DNA of 64,000 nt from Tubulanus polymorphus (lineage: Eukaryota; Nemertea; Palaeonemertea; Tubulaniformes; Tubulanidae). Shown here piece after piece: positions 12,489-24,458 of the stretch (its first letter is position 1; each line of letters opens with the position of its first letter). The stretch lies in the NCBI RefSeq assembly GCF_964204645.1, contig NC_134035.1, forward strand, positions 5,828,501 through 5,892,500. The letters are read 5' to 3'. Both the position numbers and the translations under genes were made by a program. Below the pieces are notes generated by a model. That model saw nothing but the letters and a program-made list of their open reading frames with translations. It made no database searches and was not told where the DNA came from.

Positions 12489-15249
12489 CTAGTTGTGTTC
12501 AGTTTTCAGACATAGAATTCGTCGACGGTATAAACGATACACTTTCGGCCGCAAGACGAAACAGAAAAATATGAGCGAACCCTGCGAACCGTTGACGACA
12601 GTGTAAATAATCTTCAGCGCGTAAATTGAGCCGTAGCTCGCGAGGAAACCAAGATACCAACTGAGGCCCATAATCAAGGAAAGTTTAGCCACTAATAAGT
12701 AACTTTTGTCAGCCCGTACAGGTGTCGCCACTATAACCGTGCTTGTTTTCGTCTTTCGTATGGCATTGAGCGTGATCGCAAAGAATATCAGGTTCACGAA
12801 ACAAATCGTGGCGATCGGGACCAGGTACGTGGCGATCAGCTGCGTTACGTCGGAGATCCAACACGTGTGTATATCGAAATATTTGAAACCCGATTCCGGG
12901 AACCAGACGGAGACGGCACCGCAAGGCCCTACGATCAGTAACGGAAGACACCAGGCGTAGACGCAATAGCGACGATAGCTGACCAGTCGCGCGGAATTAG
13001 GAATGATCGTCGAGCTGGTGAACGTGAGAAAACTATCGTAACTGATGACATTCGTCCACAGAAATACGACGACCCATAAATAGTGAGCGAACATGCCGAC
13101 GACTGTGCAGAGATACGGGTCAGCTAGAATAACCGGGTGAAAAACTGCCGTGTTGAAAATCAGAATAGCCAGAAACATCGAACCTGCTAAATGCATCAGC
13201 GTAAGTCCGGGCACCGTCCGTAGAGACTGAAATAGGGAAAACGTTATCAGAAGCGCTAAAAGGCCTAGCATCGAAAAAGAACTGGTGATTACGGTAACAA
13301 TCTCCTCGACGTCTGTTTTTATAACGTCGGTGAAAAAATCGTCGAAACAAACGACTACCCAATTACCGTTGATTCGAAACTGACTTTTCGTCAGCACGAG
13401 GTCGATGCCCGACTCCGTATTGAGAGAAAATGACGACCGATTCGAATCGATGTCGAGTTGTTCAACGCCGAATACTTTCTCGTCGCGGCATTTCGACCGT
13501 TCGTCGCAAATAACGATATCGTTTTTCGACAGATTTCTGTCGATGACGTAGTTAACATACACCCCGGCGGATGCTCGAATCGGTGTCCACACTCGCGTCG
13601 ACGCCTCGTTATTACCGCCGAGTGCCTTCACGTATTCTACCCCCTGTTGATTTACCAACTCGTAAACAGTCGTCCGTTTCGGGCAATTATTCGGAGGAAA
13701 ATCCGGAGCGTTCCTCACCTGTAATCTCAACGACGAATCGACCAGTTGGCAATTATCGTCGGATGCGTTGAAAAGATCGACGATTTTACGGACGACTTCT
13801 CGTTCGGTTAAATGCGACGTAGTATTCATTCTCGAAGTCGAAAGCGAATACACAGATCCCTGTTTAACGGTGAGGGTAAATCTAGCAGCTGCCGGTAAGG
13901 TAATGATACTCGCTAATAGAACTAACGGAGACCGAAATACTTTACATCTAAAAGAGACGTTTAACTTTATGAAAAGAGGTCGATGAACTTCTGCTTCGGG
14001 GAACTCGGCCGCGTATTTCGATAGGTTCATACATCGTCCGGTTACCGCGTTGTAAACTTCTCCTTCGATTTGGCATTTAGGAAACTTGTTTATGGTCTCC
14101 GACGTTTTCGAGTCGACTAAGCGCGCTTCTGTAATGATCGATCTAGACAGGTCGAACATCACCGATAAAACCGGTCGCCTGTAATTGTTCGACGCCGAAT
14201 AAAAACTGCATTTTACGTCGCTTACGTTGAAGCCGTTACACAAAGCGCAATGGACATTCCGGAACAAAATCGACTTATTATTGATGAGATTCACGGGTTC
14301 GGTGTAGGTGTAGCACAGTTCGTCGTGCAAAGCGTCGTTCTTGCAGCCGAGATTCCACTTTTGGAATTTCGTTCGATAGCAGCGATTGATGTATAACTTA
14401 CGTAGATCGAACTGAATTTCGAAATGTTCTTTGTATAACTTGTCGAGCAACTCTTCGTCGAGTCTGTTGACGGGAATTCCGATAGACGATCTGGGCGGTG
14501 CCGTGAAATCCAATTTTACGACTGTTATTGATTCGTAGCTGACGTTCAAGTGACAGCGTAGACAATAGTAGTTTCGAAAGATGATCCCTTTGTACGTGAC
14601 TGGCGCGAAACCCGTGAGATCCGATAAGGTCGAATTGCCGTTTATTTGTACGGTATCTTCACATTTTCGCTTAAGAATTCTCGAATCGTAGTCGGACGTA
14701 GCAAACGACGACGGGCATTTTGAAACGGAGAAGAAATTTAGCTGCGATGAACCGTTATTGAAATACGGTACCGTAAAATCTATACATTCGGTAAAATTGA
14801 CCAACTGCGCCGGTATATCGGTTATGTTTATATTTTCGCGGGCGTTTTGATTATCAACCCAACAAATATTATAATAGTCCGCACAACATGTACCCATAGC
14901 AATACACGAGTGATGGCAAGAACAGACTGCATTTGACCGTCCGCAATAAGACGCCCGCAAACATTTTTCACGGCATTTCATATTTTCGTTGAGTATCTTC
15001 GCGGATATTTCGCGCACGTTCAAATCAAATACTCCCGCATCTGAAGAAGAAAAAAACGAGTGCAGAGAAGACGTGCCTCTAGTCCGCGAAGAACGACGAC
15101 GACGACAATGATGAATTTTAGCGTAAGAAATTGAAAGTGACCTCGCGGAAAGACTTACCTTTCTCCAGCGTCTGGTTCGCGTGAATAAAAAATGAAAAAC
15201 AGATCACTAACCCGACGACGACAGACGTTGGGCGATGATATCTGCTCAT
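12489..15249 (-). CDS. Somatomedin-B-containing family B/Methuselah-like GPCR (2 exons, 880 aa)
   Basis: Predicted cell-surface seven-transmembrane receptor. Exon 1 (15249-15159) encodes a signal peptide (MSRYHRPTSVVVGLVICF...). Its donor is AAAG/GTAAGT. The acceptor CTTCTTCAG leads into one large exon (15040-12489), in phase. Residues about 53-90 form a somatomedin-B-like knot with C-x3-C, C-x-C-x3-C and GTCCADYYNIC. A Cys- and Asn-rich ectodomain of about 500 residues follows. The 7TM part starts near residue 605 and ends about 15 residues before the C-terminus, with VPGLTLMHLAG after TM1, WTNVISYDSFLTF in TM3 and CWIS in extracellular loop 2. No GPS autoproteolysis motif is evident, so this is not a classical adhesion GPCR. 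It is convergent with SLC22 copy B, 435 bp away. Ligand unknown. Confidence 0.9.
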
Positions 15250-15689
15250 ATTTGGAAGATCTCCGACGAAAGACAACTCGGTTTTTGTAAAACGCTGACT
15301 CAAACGAATACGGAACGATGTGATACTTACTCCGTAGCGCTATATGCCGGTAAAACTTCTGTCTATTCATCTGATTTACTGTCATTTTATCCATTAAAAA
15401 CGAAACCGCAGAATCGAATTTCTGAAGTTGAGACAGAAGATAAATGAACTATGATATCTTCCCTGGAAGCATCGCAGATTCGGATTACCGTGACTCATCG
15501 CAGTTGTGATAATAATGTTGATGAATATTTCGTTTCTTTAGTTTAGTTTATTTCACATTCTTGAATTTAGTTTTTGAGAAAATGATAATTCAGCCAGTCA
15601 CCAAAACCGAAGAGAAATTTCAGCTTTCTTCTTCGTTCTCTGGCGGCCCAGCGCATATCAGGATTGTCGCAAATCTCAATGTTCAGTGA

Positions 15690-15830
15690 AATTACGATTA
15701 CGATTACGATTACGATTACGATTTTATTTACACTCCAACCATTTCCATGGTATATGGAGGAAAACTATTATACGTATATCCAAATATTTACAAAACAACA
15801 CTTGAAGTGATTAGAATTTAGAGAATGGCG
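15690..15830 (-). mobile_element. LINE 3'-tail fragment with (GATTAC)n end
   Basis: About five GATTAC units (minus: GTAATC) at 15692-15722 flank a conserved 3' UTR with CCAACCATTTCCATGGTATA. It matches the ends at 40320-40436 (plus) and 56975-57110 (minus). This is a heavily 5'-truncated copy. Confidence 0.8.
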
Positions 15831-16550
15831 GTGCGCAGTGGAGACCCCTTTGGCGCGTAATCTCAAACTCAAATTAAAGAATTCCAACGCAGGCCCAAAT
15901 TGCAAATAACCATCTTTGATCTCTGTAAAAATTGGAAATAAAGCTTTTAGAGATACTTAGATATTTCAAAATTAATAAATATCGCGATTTCTTTAACACG
16001 CGGTTAAGATATGCGGTCCTTTGTTTCACATTGTCACTGTTCTTAACTGTTGCGTTAAAAAAATCCAAGAATCACCAGCAAGTATCTGCATTTCATTTCC
16101 TTTAAAAAGTGGTGTAAAAATAATAAGTTCATCGAGCAAGGGACTGCAGAGCTATATGACATTCAATCTAAACTTATGTTTTAAAAATGAGCGCAAATTA
16201 TCGCAACAATGGGGACCTCGAGGGACCGCCAAAAAATGGCGCCTAGAAACTGGAAACTTCTTTATTCAAATGGCATTAGTCATTAGACGTCATAATCGAC
16301 TTGATTTGGCATTATCAACTTGAGTTGGCATTATCGACTTCATTTAGCATTATCAACGGCATTTGGCATATTCTACGTCAATATCTAGTGTATGCAACTG
16401 ATGATTTATTGGTGCTAGGATAAAATGAATTAAATGCATATAACCTGCGTCGTTCCACGAAACTTACAATGATAATGCCATCTATTCAGCCATCCACCTA
16501 TCTTAGTTATGACAAACACACGCATCCGACTTTTCGTTTAATTGTGATAG

Positions 16551-16556
16551 TTTATT
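16551..16556 (-). other. Polyadenylation signal of SLC22 copy C
   Basis: AATAAA on the minus strand, about 130 bases after the copy C stop. Confidence 0.5.
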
Positions 16557-16686
16557 AGGTATATTCTATACATGGTCGACAAAGCAGTACTATACAAACA
16601 TCTATTCGATTTGTTAAAATTTGATTAACGATATTCAGCAATTCACATGTGGTGATAATCGATCCATTTCTAGACAAAGGTTGAAT

Positions 16687-19600
16687 CTAAGTAATTTGTT
16701 CGAGTTGATTTTCATCGACAGTCGGGTTTATCGTGCTGTTTTTAGGTCTGTCGATATCGCTGATAGTTTGAGGCATCGGTACACCTCTAGTTTCCGGTAA
16801 GGGGGACACTACTAAAGTGGTAACCAGTCCAATACACCCGAGAATCACGCCCGGCAACCAAGATATAAATTGAGCCTGAAACAATTCAATCGAAATATTG
16901 AAATGTTAAACAGGTGACAGGATTGAAAATTTACCGGCTAAAAACCTACCAAATAAGCGGCGAATGGTGCTGTCATCGAACCTACTCGGGCAAACGCGGA
17001 TGCAATACCCAAAGCGCGGTTTCTGTAAAATAGATAATACAGTGATTAAAGGGAAAATAATTCTGTCTTCAAGTTGCTTAAAGGAAATAATCTCACCTGA
17101 AATTAGTCGGGTAAAGTTCACTGGTATAGATGTAAATAATACCAAATGCAGCGGCGCAGCAAAATTTCCCAACAGTATTAAACGTCATAATTAACGGAAC
17201 CAAATTCGTTTCTCCTTGAAATGAAAGATAATATATGAATGATATGGAGTTTTCTGGTGAAAGATTTAGTTACCTGTTTCGACATAGGATGAATCCCAGA
17301 CAGATATTTTACACGTACCGACACGTTCAGGACAGAACGTCACAGCTATTAAAACTAGACCGGTTATAGCATAAAACAGCATCAACGATACTCGTCTTCC
17401 AATACTGAAAAATAGTTCATAGTTCATCTGATTTATTCTGATACGTTATGTAAAGGCCTTTTTCAATAAATGATGGCTTTTAAATGAAACTCACTATAAG
17501 AGTAGTAGATGCATCGCTAGGTAACTTGGTAGTTCAATAGCAGTGCTCAGAAAAAAATTAGCAAATCGATCCCCGGCCATTACTGTCGTACTGAGTGTCA
17601 ACCCGTAATAAGTGAGACTTGTAAAAGACCTGCAAAAAGAAAGAATATTTTTAGTAGAGAAAAACCAAACCCATACGTCATCCATTTAGCCTGAACTATT
17701 CAGAAAATGAATCGTGTAATCGGCCGGAAGGTCAGTACACGTGAAATATATGTCTACGTATATTCGTATCTTGAACGAATGTGCATTGAACCGATACCGA
17801 TACTTACCAGATAATAGCTGATAGTATCGTGTTAAGACGCAGTTTTGGATGTTTGAGAATCTGTGAAATTCCAATCGTTTCATTATCCGAGTTTTCACTT
17901 CCCTTAGAACAGCCGACCATATTTCTAAACACTAGTTTAACTCTGTCTGTAACTGAGCTTTTATCTAAATGAAACATTATGTTGGCCTATAAAAGATCCG
18001 TTTTCACGAATGAATTGAGTTGAAATATCGGGTATTTTTGTCGATTTACTTTGTTTATCTGTGGTTTTTCTAATGGCAGAAATGGTAGCTGGTGAAAGCG
18101 AGCGTTTGTTAAATTGCGCTGCTTTTCTCAAAATTCTAATCGCTTCTTCGGTTCTGGAATTAGCGACGAGCCACGCTACAGATTCATCGTAAAACCTTAT
18201 CGAAAAACACACAAATACATCAGAACTAAAAACATGTATGCATTATGGGTACTTACACCAAAAAGTCTTCATTTACCAGATTCCTATAATTGGTAAACTG
18301 TACAATATACCCCCAATGATTTGCAGGTATTTCCAGTGAGTGAATAAGTACCCGCAGACTCCAGTAACAACCCCTCCTACTGTCCAGGCGAGCATGTGAA
18401 ATGTGTTGGCGAACGAACGCTGATCGGTAGGAAACCATTCACAAACCAAAATATAACCAACTAAGCTTGCGCCCTAAAATGATATATAGAAGACAATCGT
18501 AGAAAAACTTTTCGTACGATAGAATGGGGAAAATATATTCCATTATACTGTTGTTCATCAATAAAATGATCTTACCACTCTAAACATCCCGTTAAAAAAT
18601 CTAATGATAGCGAAAAATGTTGGATCTACGAATATGGCCGGTAGAAACATCGTCACGGCGCATAATACCGAACAGACTATAAGCGGAATTTTCCTTCCGA
18701 AATAATCCGACCATGGTGGCACCACTATACTTCCGGTCAAAACGCCCCCGAAATATATTGATATCATTAAAGGATTCATGTGACTGGATTCACAAACCCA
18801 CGAAAACTGAAAATAAAGAAAATCATGATATTTCTCTGGTGATTGGATCATAGCGATTTCCGCAGAGTGACCTGACTGACCTGTTCGGTAAGAGTGTAAT
18901 AACCGTGTGACTGGTAATAGTAACCGTTTTGACAGACGACTGTGGTATTATCTGTAATTGACTTGAATTGTCGACACTGATCGAGTTTAATTTCTCCATC
19001 CTCACTACTTGTATACGGTATCGACTGGTTCACTGTTAGATTCACCGTAGACAGTTTGCAATGATGTTCCGGAATCCAACCTGAATGATTCATACAAAAT
19101 GTAATCGTTTACTCAATCAGATTCATTTGATTAGATTCCTATTAGGGGTTCCTATTTTCCATGGTGGTTGGTTCGATAGAAAAATACAAGACTCAATCCT
19201 CACCATTTTTTTTTATTCTACACGAAAACACCAGATTAAAACCTATTTTCCGTTTTAATGCCTCCAGAAAACCAATTCTTTATTTCAGCGCGTAAAATCT
19301 TCCTTTTGATGTGGTCCTAGCGGTAGATTTATTATGATTCTAGATAATACTTGTGCACTGGATACTAAAACTCTACGTCCCTTGTTTGTTTTTTAATGTT
19401 GTGTACAAGCTGGGCCCACGGCAGCTGCTGCACCATTTTACTATGGCTGTCGCACGTGTATTTTTCTATTTTGTACCGACTCTATTTATAGAAACAACAG
19501 TCATTCTTTGACTCTGCCGATTCAAATATACATTCGACCACATAATATTGAACATCTTCTTTGTATATTGATATGCAATTTGCAACGCATAAAACTGGAC

Positions 19601-19962
19601 AAGGTTACAGCGCTTACTGTAACTCTTGCTTTGAACTATTCATGGGCTTATAACGGCTACCTCCCTCTGTGTGCACTAGTTTTTGGCGTCCTGATTATGT
19701 CCCATAACATGGATTAATGGAAATCTCGTAAATGAGAGTACGATAAGATTTCGGGCTGGGCGGGAATCTACGGTGGAGGAGACATTTTCCGAATTGAAAA
19801 CATACTCGGTGATGCAGAGTAGTACATGTAATTGTTACCTTGGAATAGCAAACCAAACGAAGGAAAAGGTGAAGCTAAGCTCACTACTTCGATGATGAAA
19901 AGTTGAAATATTTGATATTTGCCGTATCGTCCTAAATCCTTTAAAACAGTCTCTACTTCCAT
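16687..19962 (-). CDS. SLC22-family solute transporter, copy C (11 exons, 551 aa)
   Basis: Organic ion transporter-like membrane carrier. Exons in transcription order: 19962-19839, 19080-18881, 18806-18576, 18473-18277, 18195-18050, 17964-17808, 17629-17495, 17404-17319, 17214-17097, 17022-16950, 16875-16687. This gives 552 codons including stop. All exon lengths equal those of copy A except exon 5, six bases shorter because the donor is displaced (A/GTAAAT), and the terminal exon. Motifs: PPWSDYFGRKIP (exon 3), CEWFPTDQRS (exon 4), WFYDESVAWL (exon 5), ELYPTNFRNRALG (exons 9-10), LPETRGVPMPQTISDID (exon 11). Exon 2 and the start of intron 1 are close to copy A; exon 6 starts like copy B; exon 11 is like copy D. 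Head-to-head with copy D. Confidence 0.92.
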
Positions 19963-21280
19963 CGCTAGTAGTAATCCCACTCAGCTATATGTCTGCACTT
20001 GAGCACTGCAGGCTTCACGATAAATCTAACTGCGAATGGGAAAATGAAATGGTATAGAGATATTTTGTTTTAACGCGGAGGATTTTGTCACATGGTATTT
20101 GTGGTAATACAATGTAAAATATGTGAATAAATGTATCAGGTGCTAGATCACCTACATGACCCAGTTCCATAATTCTCAATTATCAAGTAACTTTTTAATT
20201 CAGATTGGATAATTGTATGATAATGTTCGGTTTGTTTTCATTATGTTTGGGTTCGCTGTGTGTCGGTGCATTTCTAATTCGAAATACGTTAATTTTTCTT
20301 TGCATCTTCTTGTATATAGCATTTCACGGAGTTTTATTTCTATCAGATAATCCCAATTGATCTCACATTTGCTGATATTTCAAAAGGGATCTATCTAAAA
20401 ACGCTATTTATCGGATGCAATTTTTTCAGTTTTTCAAAACATGTATAAAATTTATCTAAATGTATTTCATATTAACACTTTGTAATACTCTTTGATTATC
20501 ATCAGTTGGTGAGATAGATCAGCTACACTGACAATGCATCAGATTATCCCTATAACGTTTTCAGGAACACATTTGTGTATTTACCCCAATTTTTCACGTA
20601 AACCTAACCATTCACAAATTAAGTAAATCATTTAATTCAAACGATAGAAATATGCATAAAAAAACGTGCAGTTTATGTTAACATATTGTGCAGGACTATG
20701 TATCCTGTATATTTCCATGGATTTAGTTCTGTTCTGGAGCTCGAAAAATTATGTATAATTTGGAGCAAGGGAATGATCTAATGTTTCCCCGTGGCGCGTG
20801 ACGTTTCAAACCCATAATGCTGGGTACGATGCCCTCGTCCGTGTACTGAAGAAAAGTAAAATTACGTCTATATCTGCACGCACGAAGTCATCCGAATATA
20901 TACGATAAAAGAGTTCAGGCTGGGCGGGAATCTACGGTGTAGGAGACATTTTCCGAATTGAAAACATACTCAGTGATGAATAGTAGTACATGTAATTGTT
21001 ACCTTGGAATAGCAAACCAAACGAAGGAAAAGGTGAAGCAAAGCTCACTACTTCGATGATGAAAAAAAAAACGTGCAGTTTATGTTAACATACTGTGCAG
21101 CACTACGTTATGATCTACGTTATGATCTCGACCTTAACATGATTGTTCTGAACCTAGTAAATTCACATTAGAAATTCCTATTCATCAGAATTCAGTGTCG
21201 TGGCCTCATCTAAAGAGTGATGACCTTATTCCAATAGTGGAAATTAACCATTCGCCAGTTAGAGGTTGTTCGCGGGAACG
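19963..21280. other. Divergent intergenic region between SLC22 copies C and D
   Basis: 1.3 kb between the two start codons. It contains a truncated duplicate of the copy C exon 1/intron 1 junction (20901-21064) and a short direct repeat (AACGTGCAGTTTATGTTAAC) at about 20664 and 21070. Promoters for both genes should lie here but no motif is diagnostic. Confidence 0.6.
20901..21064 (-). pseudogene. Truncated duplicate of SLC22 exon 1 (copy C type)
   Basis: About 160 bp nearly identical to 19739-19900, covering the donor, the last two-fifths of exon 1 and intron 1 sequence of copy C. It breaks abruptly into a run of A at 21064 in the middle of exon 1, so the ATG side is missing. It cannot encode a transporter start. 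The high identity suggests a recent local copying event. Confidence 0.8.
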
Positions 21281-24200
21281 ATGGAAGTGGAAGCCGCGTT
21301 GAAAGAGTTAGGGGGATATGGCAGATATCAGATATTACAGTTAGTTCTTATTGAAATAGCCGTTTTTGGATCAGCTATATGTTCATTGGGTCCCATATTT
21401 CAAGGTAAAATTTCTTCCACGTAACATTTCAGCGATTATCGCACCATTTATGATTTTTCGATGTCACTTATCACGATATGACAGCAGAGTTCGAGGATGC
21501 ATCGGTTGGTGATCTAATCTTTTTTCTAGATTGACTGGAAATTTAGCTGTGGGTGTGGCTGTATGATGAATCTATTTGTCAGTGTTAGCTCAGCGCACCG
21601 TCATAGTTATACATTACTTTTTGCACGCGCTACAGATGACTGCATTACAAAATGATATTTATGAAGACGGGTTATTCATGCACATAAAAGAGAAAAATAT
21701 TAATTATATAAACGAAGGCCTAAATGAATACCTAGATTGGCCAATTATGAATTTACATGAAAAAAGACTCATACATATCACACATGTACTTTATTGGGTG
21801 ACATATGTTAATGCGTGTTTCTGTAAGGCCTGTATACGATATCATCATAGTTTTTTATGTGTTCAATTTAGTCAAAGTAGAGTTAAAGTCCCATTCAAGA
21901 AGATCAGCTGTATTGAAGACTGTTCACACATTGATTTCATTCTAAACTTCTCGGCGTCTGACTTTTTTTGGTTAACATATTTATTCCATTAAACATTACC
22001 TTCAACAGTAGTACCTAAATGCAAAGGGTTAAACTCATGGCGTAATTTATGGTCATGCGTATATATGTCTACGTAACCGATATCATTGTCCATTCTGCTC
22101 ATTGACATGTATATGTACACTACATAATTGTAATTTTTTCCGTGCTAATTGAAAATTTGGAATATTCAGGATGGATTCCGGAACACCATTGTAAACTGTC
22201 TACGGTGAATCAAACAGTGAACCAGTCGATACCGTATACAACTAGTGAGGATGGAGAAATTAAACTCGATCAGTGTCGACAATTCAAGTCAATTACAGAT
22301 AATACCACAGTCGCCTGTCAAAATGGTTACTATTACCGGTCACATGGTTATTACACTCTTACCGAACAGGTCAGTCAGTCACTCTGCAGAAATCGCTATT
22401 ACAATCACCAGAAAAATGGTAAAATGTTATCTATTTTCTTTCAGTTTTCGTGGGTTTGTGAATTCAGTCACATGAATGCTCTAATGATGACGATATTTTT
22501 CGGGGGCTTTATGGCCGGTAGTATATTGTTGCCACCTTGGTCTGATTATTTCGGAAGGAAGATATCGTTTATAGTCTGTTCAGTATTATGTGGAATGTCT
22601 ATGATTCTACCGGCTATTTTTATCAATCAAACATTTTTTACAATCATGAGATTCTTCAGCGGGATGTTTAATCTGGTAAACTGCTACAATATCAATCATG
22701 CTAATAATAGAATCTAGAATAATAGGATCCCACAAATGTATGGAGTAACTTTCGCAACTCCTATCTGCATTTTAGGGAGCTATACTCATTTGTTATTGTC
22801 TAATATGTGAATGGTTCCCGACCAAGCATCGTTCATTCGCTAACGCGTTCCATATGGTCATCTGGTCCGTGGCGATGATTCTTATTGGAGTTTGTGGCTA
22901 CTATTTCACTCACTGGAAATACCTGCAAATCGTTGGGGGTGTCTTTCCCTGTTTCGCAATTTTAGGAATCTGGTAAATAAAGCTATATATCGCAGACTAT
23001 TCGTAGCATGTACTGATTATATAAACACGTGCATACTCTAATTTGTGTATGTTTTTTTTTGTAATTAGGTTTTACGATGAATCTGTAGCGTGGCTCGTCG
23101 CTAATTCCAGACCCGAAGATGCGATCAAAATTTTGAGAAAAGCAGCGAAATTTAACAAACGTTCGCTTTCACCAGCCGTCATTTCTGCCATAAGAAAAAC
23201 CACAGAATCCACTAAACCAGGTGGACAATAGGGTTTTCAATAAACGGAATATCTAACAAAAATGGATAAATCTTAAGTTTTTACTTATGCATCCTATCAT
23301 TATTTTCAGGTGTCTTTTCGGCGAAGGACAAGATCAAATTGGTGTTTAGAAATATGGTCGGCTGTTCTAAGGGTAGTGAAGACCCGGATAATGAAACGAT
23401 TGGAATTTTACAGATTCTCAAACATCCAAAACTGCGTCTATACACGATACTAGAAGCTATTATCTGGTATGCATTATAGTGTATATAATATTAAGTGTGG
23501 GGGACACTTCCAATTTTGTAATTTCTTTTCACGAAGCTCTTTTTTTCTAGGTGTTTTACAAGTCTCACTTATTACGGGTTGACGCTCAGTACGACAGTAA
23601 TGGCTGGAGGTCGATTTGCTAATTATTTTCTGAGCGCTGCTATTGAATTACCGAGTTACCTTGCGATGCATCTACTACTCTTATAGTGAGTTTCATCTAA
23701 AACCATTTATTGAAAGAGGCCTTTACATGTTATAAGTGATGGAATATGAACGATATTTTTCAGTATTGGAAGACGAGTATCGTTGATGTTACTCTATGCT
23801 ATAACCGGTCTAGTTTTAATAGCTGTGACGTTCTGTCCTGAACGGGTCGGTACGTAAAAAATATTCTGGACTCGGTATATGTAAAAACAGATCTTTCACC
23901 AGAAAACGGTTATATATTCTTCATTTCAAGGAGAAACGAATTTGGTTCCGTTAATTATGACGTTTAATACTGTTGGAAAATTCTGCTGCACAGCAGCCTA
24001 TGGCATCATTTACATCCATACCAGTGAACTTTACCCGACTAACTTCAGGTGAGACTCTTCCCTTTAAACAACTTAATGAGAGAATCGTTTTTCCCCTGAT
24101 CACTGTATTATCTATTTTACAGAAACCGCGCCGTGGGTATTGCTTCAGCGTTTGCCCGGATAGGTTCGATGACAGCACCATTCGCCGCTTATTTGGTAGG

Positions 24201-24458
24201 TTTTTATCTCGTGCACTTTCAATCCTGTCACTTGTTTAACATTTCAACATTACGATCGAATCATTTCAGGCTCAATTTATATCTTGGTTGCCGGGCGTGA
24301 TTCTCGGGTGTATTGGACTGGTTACCGCTTTGATAGTGTTCCCTTTACCGGAAACTAGAGGTGTGCCGATGCCTCAAACTATCAGTGATATCGATCGACC
24401 AAAAAACAGCGCGATAAACCCGACTGTCGATGAAAATCAACTCGAACCAATCACCTGA
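21281..24458 (+). CDS. SLC22-family solute transporter, copy D (11 exons, 553 aa)
   Basis: Organic ion transporter-like membrane carrier, head-to-head with copy C. Exons: 21281-21404, 22170-22369, 22445-22675, 22776-22972, 23069-23220, 23310-23466, 23551-23685, 23764-23849, 23931-24048, 24123-24195, 24270-24458. The total is 554 codons including stop and phases match copies A and B. Motifs: PPWSDYFGRKIS (exon 3), CEWFPTKHRS (exon 4, where the other copies have TDQRS), WFYDESVAWL (exon 5), ELYPTNFRNRAVG (exons 9-10), LPETRGVPMPQTISDID (exon 11). The substitution in the exon 4 motif, and a divergent exon 1, may mean altered specificity. Exons 2 and 7 are almost identical to copy B although exon 4 is not. 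Substrate unknown. Confidence 0.92.

Larger units (their letters stand above)
15250..16686. other. Intergenic region between the GPCR start and the 3' end of SLC22 copy C
   Basis: Should contain the GPCR promoter and 5' UTR. It also holds a LINE 3' tail at about 15690-15830 and the copy C poly(A) signal at 16551-16556 (AATAAA on the minus strand). No gene is recognised. Confidence 0.5.

Noticed and set aside
12706-13986. Several 65-90 codon plus-strand frames opposite the GPCR exon
   Set aside because: Antisense shadows of the long GPCR coding exon.
12900-15023. Bacterial origin or contamination suggested by the long intronless coding exon
   Set aside because: The upstream signal-peptide exon joins by a canonical GT/AG intron, and the receptor family is animal-specific.
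15692-15723. GATTAC array as a CRISPR or telomere-like repeat
   Set aside because: It is the microsatellite tail of a LINE 3' end; there are no spacers and it is far from any chromosome end.
21576-21992. 138-codon open frame in intron 1 of SLC22 copy D
   Set aside because: AT-rich, no domain or signal peptide recognised, no promoter or poly(A) context; likely chance.
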